A stretch of 64,000 nucleotides of DNA from JAEVLT01 sp050496765 (GTDB lineage: Bacteria > Bacillota > Bacilli > Bacillales > Cytobacillaceae): assembly GCF_050496765.1 (NCBI RefSeq), contig NZ_JBNWEO010000015.1, positions 1 to 64,000 on the forward strand. The letters are read 5' to 3'. The position numbers and the translations under genes were made by a program. The stretch's first letter is position 1; each line of letters begins with the position of its first letter. Positions 33,392 through 42,721 of this stretch are shown here, piece after piece. Under the pieces are notes generated by a model. That model ran no database searches, had not been told where the DNA came from, and saw nothing but the letters and a program-made list of their open reading frames with translations.

Positions 33392-33612
33392 TGGATTTAT
33401 AAAGAAGAGCCTGAAAACTGGCTGCGTGCAGATTGGCAGATATCTTTCCCGAGAAAAGATCATTGCTTTGAAAAGCGGGTCAATTATGGCATAATTCATA
33501 AAGAAGTGAATGAATTCCTTGAATGGCAAGTAAGTGAAACAATGGTAAAAGAAGAGCAAAACGATAAACCAGCTGGCATGCTGAATCAGATTGATTGAGG
33601 TGGAATTATAGA

Positions 33613-34344
33613 ATGGAAAGATTACAGAAAGTGATCGCAAGAGCCGGGATTGCGTCAAGAAGAAAATCAGAAGAGTTAATTAAAGACGGCAAAGTAAAGG
33701 TTAATGGAAAAGTTGTAACCGAGCTTGGCGTAAAGGTCGGAGCATCGGATAAAGTGGAAGTAAATGAAATACAAATAGAAAGAGAAGAACCGGTGTATTT
33801 TCTGCTGTATAAACCGCGCGGAGTGATCTCGAGTGTACGTGATGAAAAAGGGAGAAAAGTGGTGACCGATTTTTTCCCTGAAGTAAATGCGAGAATTTAT
33901 CCAGTCGGCCGATTGGATTACGACACTTCCGGCCTGCTGATCGTAACAAATGATGGGGAATTTGCGAATTTGCTTATGCACCCAAGCGGCGAAATTGAAA
34001 AATTGTATGTCGCAAAAATTAAGGGCATACCGACAAGAGAGAATTTGCGAAAGTTGGAGCGCGGCATTCGTTTAGAGGACGGAAAAACAGCTCCTGCTAA
34101 AGTAAAACTGCTCTCGGTTGATCGAAAAAAGCAAACGTCCATTGTTGAAATTACGATCCATGAAGGCCGGAACCGCCAAATAAGGAGAATGTTTGAGGCA
34201 ATTGGGCATCAGGTGATGAAGCTAAAGCGAGAGCGATATGGTTTTTTAGCCTTAACAGGCCTTAATGCTGGCGAAGCTCGGGAACTGACTCCCCATGAGG
34301 TTAAGCAGCTTCGCGCCTTAGCGATGAAGACGCCAAAAAAATAG
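33613..34344 (+). CDS. rluB: 23S rRNA pseudouridine synthase RluB
   Basis: This 243-residue protein has an N-terminal S4 RNA-binding domain (about residues 1-60) and an RsuA-type catalytic domain with the aspartate in GRLDYDTSGLL (about 98-108). It converts U2605 (E. coli numbering) of 23S rRNA. ATG 33613, after GAGGTGG, gives the conserved MERLQKVIA start. Confidence 0.94.
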   Translation: MERLQKVIARAGIASRRKSEELIKDGKVKVNGKVVTELGVKVGASDKVEVNEIQIEREEPVYFLLYKPRGVISSVRDEKGRKVVTDFFPEVNARIYPVGRLDYDTSGLLIVTNDGEFANLLMHPSGEIEKLYVAKIKGIPTRENLRKLERGIRLEDGKTAPAKVKLLSVDRKKQTSIVEITIHEGRNRQIRRMFEAIGHQVMKLKRERYGFLALTGLNAGEARELTPHEVKQLRALAMKTPKK

Positions 34345-34507
34345 AAATTTTTTCGCTCATTTCTTTTATTATTTTCACTATGAATTTATTGAAAAGTGAT
34401 ATAATTTAAATAAATCAAACTTTTCTTTTTTAAAAATAATGGGAAATTCATGAGTCATTTCGAACTAAAAAATGATGAAAGAACAATTCATTACTGTGGG
34501 GGGAACT

Positions 34508-35032
34508 ATGAAAAGAAAGCGGTTGGTTGTCCGGTCTGTGATTTTACTTCTTTTAATTGGTGCAGTTGGTTACACATTGTACGCCAATTTCACGAAGGAT
34601 CAACAAACGAAAATCGCCATCGGTGAACAAGCGCCCGATTTTGTGTTAACCGATATGCAGGGGCAAAAGCATCGCTTATCTGATTATAAGGGGCAAGGGG
34701 TGTTTTTAAATTTTTGGGCAACATGGTGCAAGCCTTGTGAAATTGAAATGCCTTATATAAACAACCAATATCATCAATTTAAGGACAAAGGAGTACAGGT
34801 TTTGGCTGTAAATGTTGGCGAATCCAAGCTGGCAGTGAACAAATTTGTCCAGCGGCATCAGCTTGACTTCCCGATCGTTATCGATAATGAAGCTCAGGTG
34901 CAAACCGCTTATGGAATTGACCCGCTTCCTGCGACTTTTTTACTAGATAAAAACGGGAAATTGGTCAGGTATTTTACCGGGCAGATGACGGAAGAAACAG
35001 TCAGAAAATTGATGAATGAAATCAAACCTTAA
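34508..35032 (+). CDS. resA: Thiol-disulfide oxidoreductase ResA
   Basis: This 174-residue membrane-anchored thioredoxin keeps apocytochrome c haem-binding cysteines reduced. It has one N-terminal helix (about residues 8-26), the C74-K-P-C77 site with family-specific E80, and faces outward. ATG 34508 has GGGGGG upstream; the in-frame ATG at 34472 has none. First gene of resABCDE. Confidence 0.95.
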   Translation: MKRKRLVVRSVILLLLIGAVGYTLYANFTKDQQTKIAIGEQAPDFVLTDMQGQKHRLSDYKGQGVFLNFWATWCKPCEIEMPYINNQYHQFKDKGVQVLAVNVGESKLAVNKFVQRHQLDFPIVIDNEAQVQTAYGIDPLPATFLLDKNGKLVRYFTGQMTEETVRKLMNEIKP

Positions 35033-35052
35033 CAATGTTGGGAGTTTTTTGA

Positions 35053-36675
35053 ATGAAGGATGTAAAATGCGAATGTGGCCATGTCAATCCGCATGGAACC
35101 GTTTTCTGTGAAGCGTGCGGGAAAATAATGGAGGAACAAGCGCATGGCAAACAAGTCATCGATATGCGCTATGAAGGCAGTGCTAGAAGGTCGCAAACCT
35201 ATCAAAAAACCATCATCGATAAGATTTGGAACTTCTTTTCTTCCGTTAAAGTTGGGGTTTGGCTTATTGTCATTACATTAATTGCTTCTGCAATTGGTAC
35301 AATCCTTCCACAAGAAATGTACATACCGCCAACAGTGCCTGCCAACGAGTTCTATCAGCAGCAGTATGGCTGGATAGGAAAACTGTATTATCAATTGGGG
35401 TTTAATAATCTTTATAGTTCCTGGTGGTATTTGCTGCTAATTGCCTTGATCGGAATTTCCTTAGTGATCTGCAGCCTTGACAGAGTGATTCCGCTTTATA
35501 AAGCATTAAAAGCACAAGGAGTGACGCGTCATGAAGGGTTTCTTAAGCGGCAGCGGCTTTTTGGAATCGCCGGAGACACTGTTTCAAACAAGGATCTTGA
35601 GATGGTACGAGAACGGTTGAAGGCAAGGCATTATCGCGTGCGGGAAGAAAATGGCGATCTATTAGCCGAAAAGGGGCGGTTTTCCCGCTGGGGACCATAT
35701 GTCAATCATATTGGATTGATTGTTTTTTTAATTGGCGGCATGTTGCGATTTATTCCGGGGATGTATGTGGATAAAGTGATGTGGATACGTGAAGGGGAAA
35801 CGAAAGTTATACCGGAAACAAAGGATCAATACTATCTTATGAATAAAAAATTTATTCTACAAGTCTATGACAAGAACAAAGATCAGCAATTTGGGGCAGC
35901 AATTGAACGTGCCGGAAATGTCCCGAAGAATTATCAATCGAATGTCATTCTTTACAAAAAGGCCGGGAATACGATTGCAGGTGAGACGCCAAAGCTGAAA
36001 AAAGTAAAGGAATACAAGATCCGTGTCAATCAGCCTCTATCGTTTAATGGCTACTCAATTTATCAAGTAGACTACAAACTTAATGAACTGAACAAAATGA
36101 CATTTTCCCTTCTCAACAAAAAATCCAATCAAGAGTTTGGTGATTTGACAATTGATTTAAATGACCCGAAATCAAAATATGATTTAGGTAATGGATATAC
36201 AGTTGAAATATTGGGCTATTTCCCGGATTTCGAGTTTTCGGATAAAAACGAACCGACGACAAAATCAAAAGTGCCAAATAACCCCGCATTTGTTTTTCGC
36301 ATGACCGCACCAGATAAGCCAAAAGGAGAAACAAGCTTTGTCGCGATTCGCCAAACGATTGAACCATTTGGTGATAATGAATACAAGATGAAATTTAAAG
36401 GTGTTGAAACAAAAAATGTATCCGGGCTGACTCTACGTAAAGATTCCACTTTGTGGGTGATTATTTTAGGCGGCATTCTTTTTATGTTTGGTGTCATTCA
36501 AGGTGCTTATTGGAATCATCGGCGCATCTGGATCCAGCGGAAAAATGGGGAGACATGGATCGCAGCCCACACAAATAAAAACTGGTACGGTTTAAAACGG
36601 GAAATTGAAATGCTGATGGAAGGGACGTATTTGTCGATGCCAGAGGATCAACTGGAAAATAAGAACAACGGGTAA
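35053..36675 (+). CDS. resB: Cytochrome c biogenesis protein ResB (Ccs1)
   Basis: This 540-residue protein is part of the System II cytochrome c synthase. It opens with a zinc-ribbon-like CECG...CEACG, then three N-terminal helices (about 70-90, 120-140, 215-235), a long extracytoplasmic domain and a last helix (about 470-490). It passes haem with ResC to apocytochrome c. 20 bases after resA. Confidence 0.95.
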   Translation: MKDVKCECGHVNPHGTVFCEACGKIMEEQAHGKQVIDMRYEGSARRSQTYQKTIIDKIWNFFSSVKVGVWLIVITLIASAIGTILPQEMYIPPTVPANEFYQQQYGWIGKLYYQLGFNNLYSSWWYLLLIALIGISLVICSLDRVIPLYKALKAQGVTRHEGFLKRQRLFGIAGDTVSNKDLEMVRERLKARHYRVREENGDLLAEKGRFSRWGPYVNHIGLIVFLIGGMLRFIPGMYVDKVMWIREGETKVIPETKDQYYLMNKKFILQVYDKNKDQQFGAAIERAGNVPKNYQSNVILYKKAGNTIAGETPKLKKVKEYKIRVNQPLSFNGYSIYQVDYKLNELNKMTFSLLNKKSNQEFGDLTIDLNDPKSKYDLGNGYTVEILGYFPDFEFSDKNEPTTKSKVPNNPAFVFRMTAPDKPKGETSFVAIRQTIEPFGDNEYKMKFKGVETKNVSGLTLRKDSTLWVIILGGILFMFGVIQGAYWNHRRIWIQRKNGETWIAAHTNKNWYGLKREIEMLMEGTYLSMPEDQLENKNNG

Positions 36676-36688
36676 GGGGGTTATCAGT

Positions 36689-37876
36689 TTGGTTGCAATC
36701 AGCAGTAATTTACTTTATTTTGCTTTTATTCTGTATTTAGTAGCAATTTTATTTTTTGGCGGGGCAATCAAAGGGAAAAAAGGAATGGATGATCAGAAAG
36801 GATTGAACCGTTGGGCAAGAATAGCCGAAATTCTTACGTTTATCGGCTTCCTTTCTCAATTGGGCTATTTTATCACAAGATGGATTGCGGCGGGCCATGC
36901 ACCTGTCAGCAATTTATTCGAATTTACTACTTTTTTCGGAATGGCATTAGTCGGTGCCTTTATTGTGATCAATTTTATCTACCACACACCGCTTCTCGGC
37001 TTGTTCACCATGCCAGTGGCCGTCCTGGTCATTGCCTATGCGAGTATGTTCCCCCGGGAAATTACACCGTTAATTCCTGCTCTGCAAAGCGACTGGCTGA
37101 AAATTCACGTAACGACGGCGGCAATGGGCGAAGCCATCCTTGCCATTAGTTTTGCCGCCGGATTAATCTACCTAGTAAAAGCAATTGACCAATCAAAGGC
37201 AAGCATGCGTACTTTTTGGCTTGAGGTGATTTTGTTTGGTCTAGTGATGACAATTGGCTTTGTCGCTGTTTCTTCCGCTTTTGCGGGGATGGGCTACAGT
37301 GAGAAGTTTAATTGGGTGGATAAAAATAATGCCTCGGCAACGGTCGAATACACGATGCCGGCACTGGTGGGTCCCAACAAATATGAACTGGCAACAGCAG
37401 GTAAATTTAAGCCTTTGGTTGAAACACCGGCAATTGTCAATGCAAAGAAAATGAACACCGTTATTTGGTCTTTCATCGGCGGAGTGATCATTTACACACT
37501 TTTGCGCCTTCTATTGAGAAAACGGATTGCCGCCGCGTTGCAACCGTTCGTGAAAAATATAAAACTCGAGTTTGTCGATGAAATCAGTTATCGATCGGTC
37601 CTCATTGGTTTTCCTGTTTTTACGCTAGGTGCCATTATTTTTGCGATGATTTGGGCACAAGTTGCCTGGACCCGTTTCTGGGGCTGGGATCCGAAAGAAG
37701 TTTGGGCACTGATCACATGGCTTTTCTATGCTGCATTTTTGCATCTCCGGCTCTCAAAAGGCTGGCATGGAGAAAAATCCGCTTGGTTGGCTGTGATCGG
37801 TTTTGGAATCATCATGTTTAATCTGATTGCTGTAAATTTGGTCATTGCCGGTCTCCACTCCTATGCAGGTTCCTAA
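36689..37876 (+). CDS. resC: Cytochrome c biogenesis protein ResC (CcsA)
   Basis: This 395-residue polytopic protein carries the haem-handling WWD motif (WTRFWGWDPKEVWALITW, about residues 327-344) and flanking histidines. About eight to nine helices. TTG start 36689, with AAGGGGG 8 bases upstream, 13 bases after resB. Confidence 0.95.
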   Translation: MVAISSNLLYFAFILYLVAILFFGGAIKGKKGMDDQKGLNRWARIAEILTFIGFLSQLGYFITRWIAAGHAPVSNLFEFTTFFGMALVGAFIVINFIYHTPLLGLFTMPVAVLVIAYASMFPREITPLIPALQSDWLKIHVTTAAMGEAILAISFAAGLIYLVKAIDQSKASMRTFWLEVILFGLVMTIGFVAVSSAFAGMGYSEKFNWVDKNNASATVEYTMPALVGPNKYELATAGKFKPLVETPAIVNAKKMNTVIWSFIGGVIIYTLLRLLLRKRIAAALQPFVKNIKLEFVDEISYRSVLIGFPVFTLGAIIFAMIWAQVAWTRFWGWDPKEVWALITWLFYAAFLHLRLSKGWHGEKSAWLAVIGFGIIMFNLIAVNLVIAGLHSYAGS

Positions 37877-37903
37877 CAAACAATTATAAATCATTTCTCT
37901 CCC

Positions 37904-37932
37904 AACCCTCACCTAAAAGGTAAGGGTTTTTC
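37904..37932 (+). terminator. Terminator-like hairpin between resC and resD
   Basis: AACCCT-C-ACCT pairs with AGGT-A-AGGGTT, followed by TTTTTC. It may end most resABC transcripts, leaving resDE to a separate promoter in the AT-rich 37935-38099 stretch. Confidence 0.7.
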
Positions 37933-38099
37933 TTATGTTTTTATTTTGTCAACTATTTTTCACATTTTTAACACAAAATATTGTTTAGAATGTAACATTT
38001 TTGTGAAAACATAAATACTTTTTTCATGTGCTATTCCTTGAAAACCATAGCAAAACAGCTAGCCTTTTTGTAAAATAAACACTATGGGGGGATTTATTA

Positions 38100-38816
38100 A
38101 TGGAAAAAGAAGTGAAAATTTTAGTGGTGGATGATGAAGAACGAATTCGCCGTTTATTAAAAATGTATTTAGAGCGTGAAGAATATTCCATTGATGAAGC
38201 AGAGGACGGAAACGAAGCGTTATCGAAGGCAATTGCCAATGATTACGATGTTATTTTATTGGATTTAATGATGCCCGGAAAAGACGGAATAGAAGTTTGC
38301 CGGGAGTTAAGAGAAAAGAAGGCAACACCTGTTATCATGTTGACGGCTAAGGGTGAGGAAGTCAATCGGGTTCAAGGATTTGAAGTTGGAACCGATGATT
38401 ATATTGTAAAACCATTTAGTCCGCGTGAAGTTGTCCTTCGGGTTAAAGCACTTTTGCGGAGGTCATCCCAAACAACCTATTTGCAAACCGAAACAACCAC
38501 GAAAGATGTCATCGTTTTTCCGCATTTAACAATTGATAACGATGCACATCGAGTGACAGCAGACGGGATTGAAGTGAGTCTAACACCAAAAGAATACGAA
38601 CTGCTTTATTTCCTTTCAAAAGCGCCTGACAAGGTGTTTGATCGCGAACAATTGTTAAAAGAAGTATGGCATTATGAATTTTTTGGCGATCTGCGCACAG
38701 TTGATACGCATGTCAAGCGCCTTCGCGAAAAATTAAATAAAGTATCAGAACAAGCAGCGAGAATGATTGTAACGGTTTGGGGCGTTGGCTACAAGTTTGA
38801 GGTTGTAAATGAATGA
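38100..38816 (+). CDS. resD: Response regulator ResD
   Basis: This 238-residue OmpR-type regulator controls aerobic and anaerobic respiration genes. Receiver domain: D11-D12, phosphorylated D55, K at VKPFSPREV (about 108). C-terminal winged helix (about 140-235) with LTPKEYELLYFL and VDTHVKRLREKL. Preceded by GGGGGG. ATGA overlap with resE. Confidence 0.95.
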   Translation: MEKEVKILVVDDEERIRRLLKMYLEREEYSIDEAEDGNEALSKAIANDYDVILLDLMMPGKDGIEVCRELREKKATPVIMLTAKGEEVNRVQGFEVGTDDYIVKPFSPREVVLRVKALLRRSSQTTYLQTETTTKDVIVFPHLTIDNDAHRVTADGIEVSLTPKEYELLYFLSKAPDKVFDREQLLKEVWHYEFFGDLRTVDTHVKRLREKLNKVSEQAARMIVTVWGVGYKFEVVNE

Positions 38817-40597
38817 TCTTATTACGAAGCGTTGTTGGTAAACTTTGGTTTACCATTCTTTTATTAGTATCTTTCGTACTTTTCATTTTAACCGTGATGT
38901 TGCTTGAGTATTTTAATAATTACAATATTGATTTGACTAAAAAAAATCTTGAAATAACAGCGGAAAAAATTGCCCATGTCCTTGAAGAACATGAAAAGGA
39001 TAATTTTTCTCTCGGACTGGAAGTGTCATGGCAAATTATCGACGATGTTACAAAAGTCGTTGTCGTTAAAAGTGATCAAGAGATCTACTATTCCCCAAGT
39101 AAAACGAACACGAAATTGCTTACGATTGATGATATACGAAAAGATAAGGAACTGGCCAAAGTTTTAAAACAACACAAAACAGTCGAAAAAATCACTGCCC
39201 TTTCCACTTCCCCATTATCCAAAAAAGATATATCAAGTTACTCGATTATTGGGGTTCCGCTTGATCTGTCCAATGGTAAAAAGGGAGCGGTCTTTATTTA
39301 CCAATCGATGAAGGTCATGAAAGAAACAACCCGGACCACAACTAATTTTATTCTTCTCGCTGCTGGTGTAGCCATTATTTTAACGACCATTTTTGCCTTC
39401 TTCTTATCAACCAGGATTACGGCGCCGCTTCGCAAAATGCGGGAAGCTGCTTTTGAGGTGGCAAGAGGGAAATTTGATACAAAAGTCCCGATTCTATCCC
39501 GTGATGAAATTGGCGAATTAGCAACGGCCTTTAATCAGATGGGCAGGCAGCTAAAATATAATATGAATGCACTTAGTCAAGAGAAAGAGCAGCTGGCAAG
39601 TATTTTAAGCAGCATGGCCGATGGAGTGATTACCTTTAATCGCGATGGCACCATCTTAATTACCAATCCTCCGGCCGATCGTTTCCTTCAATACTGGTAT
39701 TATGAAAAAGGAAATTCGAGTTCCAATACGGAAGCGATCCCATCAAGAGTAATGGATTTATTTCAGTTAGCCGTTAACACAGAGAAGGAGCAAATCGGAG
39801 AAATTTCCTTGCAAGGAAGGCATTGGGTCATTCTTGTCAGTCCTCTTTACAGCAACCAATTTATTCGTGGTGCAGTTGCTGTTGTGAGGGATATGACAGA
39901 AGAACGAAAGCTGGACAAGCTGAGGAAAGACTTTATTGCAAATGTATCGCATGAACTGCGGACCCCGATATCCATGCTTCAAGGATATAGCGAGGCCATC
40001 GTGGATGATATTGCAGAAACGGAAGAAGAAAAGAAAGAGATGGCGCGAGTTATTTATGATGAATCACTTAGAATGGGCCGTCTAGTGAATGAGCTTCTTG
40101 ATCTGGCACGGATGGAATCAGGCCATATTCATTTAACAATTGAAGAGGTCGATCTTACTTCTTTTTTCAATCGCATCGTTCGTAAATTCCAAGGAATGGC
40201 AAAAGATAATGGAATCTTTTTTGGCGTGCAAGTTGTTGGGGAAATCAGCCATTTTTCATTTGATCCTGATCGGATTGAACAAGTGCTGACAAATCTAATC
40301 GATAACGCATTCCGGCATACTCCGAAAGATGGAAAGGTGTTGTTAAGAATTATTCCAGAGGAAAAAGGAATTACGATCGAAGTGGAAGATTCGGGTTCTG
40401 GCATTCCAGAGGAAGATTTACCCTTTGTTTTCGAGCGCTTTTATAAAGCAGACAAAGCACGAACACGTGGCAGAGCCGGAACTGGACTCGGGCTGGCAAT
40501 TGCCAAAAACATCATCGAAGCACAACGAGGCCATATTTCCGTACAGAGCAAAGTTGACCATGGAACGACATTTTCCTTCTTTATACCGCGAAAATAG
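38813..40597 (+). CDS. resE: Sensor histidine kinase ResE
   Basis: This 594-residue kinase has two membrane helices (about residues 13-33 and 179-199) around an extracytoplasmic sensor, a HAMP linker (200-250), a PAS domain (258-365), HisKA with H380 (ANVSHELRTPISM) and a HATPase domain (N, G1 DSGSGIPEEDL, G2 GTGLGLAI). It phosphorylates ResD in response to oxygen limitation. Confidence 0.95.
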   Translation: MILLRSVVGKLWFTILLLVSFVLFILTVMLLEYFNNYNIDLTKKNLEITAEKIAHVLEEHEKDNFSLGLEVSWQIIDDVTKVVVVKSDQEIYYSPSKTNTKLLTIDDIRKDKELAKVLKQHKTVEKITALSTSPLSKKDISSYSIIGVPLDLSNGKKGAVFIYQSMKVMKETTRTTTNFILLAAGVAIILTTIFAFFLSTRITAPLRKMREAAFEVARGKFDTKVPILSRDEIGELATAFNQMGRQLKYNMNALSQEKEQLASILSSMADGVITFNRDGTILITNPPADRFLQYWYYEKGNSSSNTEAIPSRVMDLFQLAVNTEKEQIGEISLQGRHWVILVSPLYSNQFIRGAVAVVRDMTEERKLDKLRKDFIANVSHELRTPISMLQGYSEAIVDDIAETEEEKKEMARVIYDESLRMGRLVNELLDLARMESGHIHLTIEEVDLTSFFNRIVRKFQGMAKDNGIFFGVQVVGEISHFSFDPDRIEQVLTNLIDNAFRHTPKDGKVLLRIIPEEKGITIEVEDSGSGIPEEDLPFVFERFYKADKARTRGRAGTGLGLAIAKNIIEAQRGHISVQSKVDHGTTFSFFIPRK

Positions 40598-40650
40598 GCA
40601 AAAAAACGATAATTGTAGCGATTTTTCTTGATTCACAAGAAACATTCTTT

Positions 40651-40682
40651 AAAACCCTATCCAACATTTGGATGGGGTTTTG
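40651..40682 (+). terminator. Intrinsic terminator after resE
   Basis: AAAACCCTATCC pairs with GGATGGGGTTTT through one wobble pair. Confidence 0.75.
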
Positions 40683-40762
40683 TCTGTGTAAAACGACAGC
40701 TTTTTAGATAAATTCCAATTTATTCCTTCCATTATGTTAGGAAACAGTCTATATTAAAATAG

Positions 40763-40789
40763 TGAAACTTTTTAGATTTTAAGAACGAC
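40763..40789 (+). promoter_or_regulatory. ECF (sigma-X) autoregulatory promoter
   Basis: TGAAAC (40763-40768) and CGAC (40786-40789) are separated by 17 bases, which fits the sigma-X/ECF promoter form. It lies 27 bases before sigX, so the operon probably activates itself. Confidence 0.65.
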
Positions 40790-40816
40790 TAATTGAGTGA
40801 ACGGGGAGGGGTATTG

Positions 40817-41368
40817 GTGAACTCCGTTTTTGATGAATTATACAAACAATATCATCATGATCTTTATCAGTTTTTATTTTATATGGTGCGAAACAAAGAA
40901 CATGCAGAGGATCTGGTTCAAGAGGTTTATATACGTGTGCTGAAATCATATGATCGCTTTGAGAAGCGAAGCAGCGAAAAAACATGGCTGTTGTCGATTG
41001 CAAGAAATGTTGCAATTGATTTTTTCCGGAAACAAAAAGGCTGGAAACAACGATTGCTGGAAAAATTCGATTGGTCCGCGCAGCAAGTTAAAGATGAGTC
41101 ACATCCGATTCCAGATGAGATTGCTATTCAAAAAGAAGAACTTAAATGGGTTTATGAATGTTTGAATCATTGTACATATGATCAGCGAATGGTCATTATT
41201 CTCCGCTATTTACATGATTTATCCATTGCAGAGACAGCGGAAGCGCTCGGTTGGACGGAGAGTAAAGTGAAAACAACACAACACCGTGCGCTGGGGGTTT
41301 TGAGGAAGCAGATGAAACAGCTGGATGAAAAGGAGGTGCGGTTAAATGAAAAAATTGGAGTGGAGTGA
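40817..41368 (+). CDS. sigX: ECF RNA polymerase sigma factor SigX
   Basis: This 183-residue ECF sigma factor controls cell-surface modification genes in Bacillus. Region 2 (YHHDLYQFLFYMVRNKEHAEDLVQEVYIRVL, about residues 13-43 in two parts) and region 4 helix-turn-helix (SIAETAEALGWTESKVKTTQHR) are clear. GTG 40817 is the likely start: GGGGAGGGG lies 5 bases upstream. Overlaps rsiX by 23 bases. Confidence 0.92.
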   Translation: MNSVFDELYKQYHHDLYQFLFYMVRNKEHAEDLVQEVYIRVLKSYDRFEKRSSEKTWLLSIARNVAIDFFRKQKGWKQRLLEKFDWSAQQVKDESHPIPDEIAIQKEELKWVYECLNHCTYDQRMVIILRYLHDLSIAETAEALGWTESKVKTTQHRALGVLRKQMKQLDEKEVRLNEKIGVE

Positions 41369-42521
41369 CGAGCAGCTCGAAGCACTGCTGAGACAAATGC
41401 CTAAGCTTCAAGATCGGCGCAAACAGCAGGAAATTTACCAGTGCCTTACACTGAAAATGACACGGCGCAAGAAGATCGTATGGCTATTGCCAAGTACAGT
41501 AGCTCTGGGAGCTTTTCTGCTGTTCTTGCTCCTTGCTCCTTATTTAGATAATGATCAAAGCAAACTCGAGAGCCATCTAAAAATTGCATCCCTCACAGCT
41601 ACTTCTCGTTTCAGCAACCTTTCGTTTGACCATGACCAGCTCGCCCAAATGGGTGCAAAAGCGCTAGGAACAAATGAAAGGCTTCCTGTATCAGATGGAA
41701 AAACGGCCGTTTATCAAAAAGATATTGGAAGCGGCAAAGTGTTGACCTATTGGATTCCCGATCAACAAGCAAAAATACTCGTGCCTGTGTCAACGGTTGT
41801 TCTTCATCTCGGAAGAAAAACGCGGCTGGAGCTTTTTACTGAAAAAATGCAGCGGCTTCGTGAACAAGAATGGGGACTGAGAGAATATTATCCAATTCAT
41901 GCCAATCTGAAGCAGGATAAACAATCAAGCAGTGTATTGATCAATGTCCCGGCAGCGAGTCCATATAAGCTAGAATCAGATGCTGAAACGGGCTTTGTGC
42001 ATGCGATGATAAGAAATGTTGACTCGAATAGCAATATGAAAAAAATTACGATCACTGCCAATGACCGGTCTGGAAATTTACTTGATAACAACGAAAAGAA
42101 ATCAGAAATGATTGTCGGCCATGAACGAAACCGAGCCTATTTTTTCTATTTTCCTGCTGGTAAAAAAGTACCGTTTTTAGTGCCTTCAGTGAAGAGTTAC
42201 CCAGACATAAAATCAGCTTTCGAGGCAATGGGTAAGGACAATGCCCGGTTAAGGCTGAGGGCATCGATTCCTCCTGGATTAAAAGTTTCGTTTTTTATGA
42301 TGAAAAATAAAACCTTGTATCTAACAGTTTCCGGACACGATCCGTTAAAGAATACTGCCGAAGCGATCTACTCCTATGAAGCGATTCTGCTTACTGCAAA
42401 GGATTTTGGGATGGAACGCGTTAAACTTGAAAACCCAAATTTAAAGCACCTTGGGCCTTTTGATTTAACAAAAGAAAACCATGTGCCAGTAGCAGCAAAC
42501 TTGCGGCAAATCGAAGACTAG
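41346..42521 (+). CDS. rsiX: Anti-sigma X factor RsiX
   Basis: This 391-residue membrane protein has a short cytoplasmic N-terminal part that would bind SigX, one helix (about residues 40-60) and a large extracytoplasmic domain. AGGAGGTG precedes the ATG inside sigX. It holds SigX at the membrane in B. subtilis. Confidence 0.88.
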   Translation: MKKLEWSDEQLEALLRQMPKLQDRRKQQEIYQCLTLKMTRRKKIVWLLPSTVALGAFLLFLLLAPYLDNDQSKLESHLKIASLTATSRFSNLSFDHDQLAQMGAKALGTNERLPVSDGKTAVYQKDIGSGKVLTYWIPDQQAKILVPVSTVVLHLGRKTRLELFTEKMQRLREQEWGLREYYPIHANLKQDKQSSSVLINVPAASPYKLESDAETGFVHAMIRNVDSNSNMKKITITANDRSGNLLDNNEKKSEMIVGHERNRAYFFYFPAGKKVPFLVPSVKSYPDIKSAFEAMGKDNARLRLRASIPPGLKVSFFMMKNKTLYLTVSGHDPLKNTAEAIYSYEAILLTAKDFGMERVKLENPNLKHLGPFDLTKENHVPVAANLRQIED

Positions 42522-42541
42522 CCAAACAGCTAGTCTTTTCT
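42514..42541 (+). terminator. Intrinsic terminator overlapping the rsiX stop
   Basis: AAGACTAGC (42514-42522) pairs with GCTAGTCTT (42529-42537), then TTC. The stop codon is in the stem. Confidence 0.7.
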
Positions 42542-42721
42542 ATGTCTTAGGATGCTATTTCGGCGATACGAAGAAAACCAACATTGTCTGACGGGGTTTT
42601 TTGAATAAAATCGCAAAAAATTCATATGCTATCAAGTATGCTTGAAGCCTTATTAGTCTAAGTTCTAAATGGGTCCAAGCTTTCATATTGTGAAAAAGGG
42701 ACAAGATGAAGGAGGAATAGG

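Noticed and set aside
33508..33600. 30-codon ORF (GTG start) between spmB and rluB
   Set aside because: No convincing ribosome binding site, domain or terminator; could be chance.
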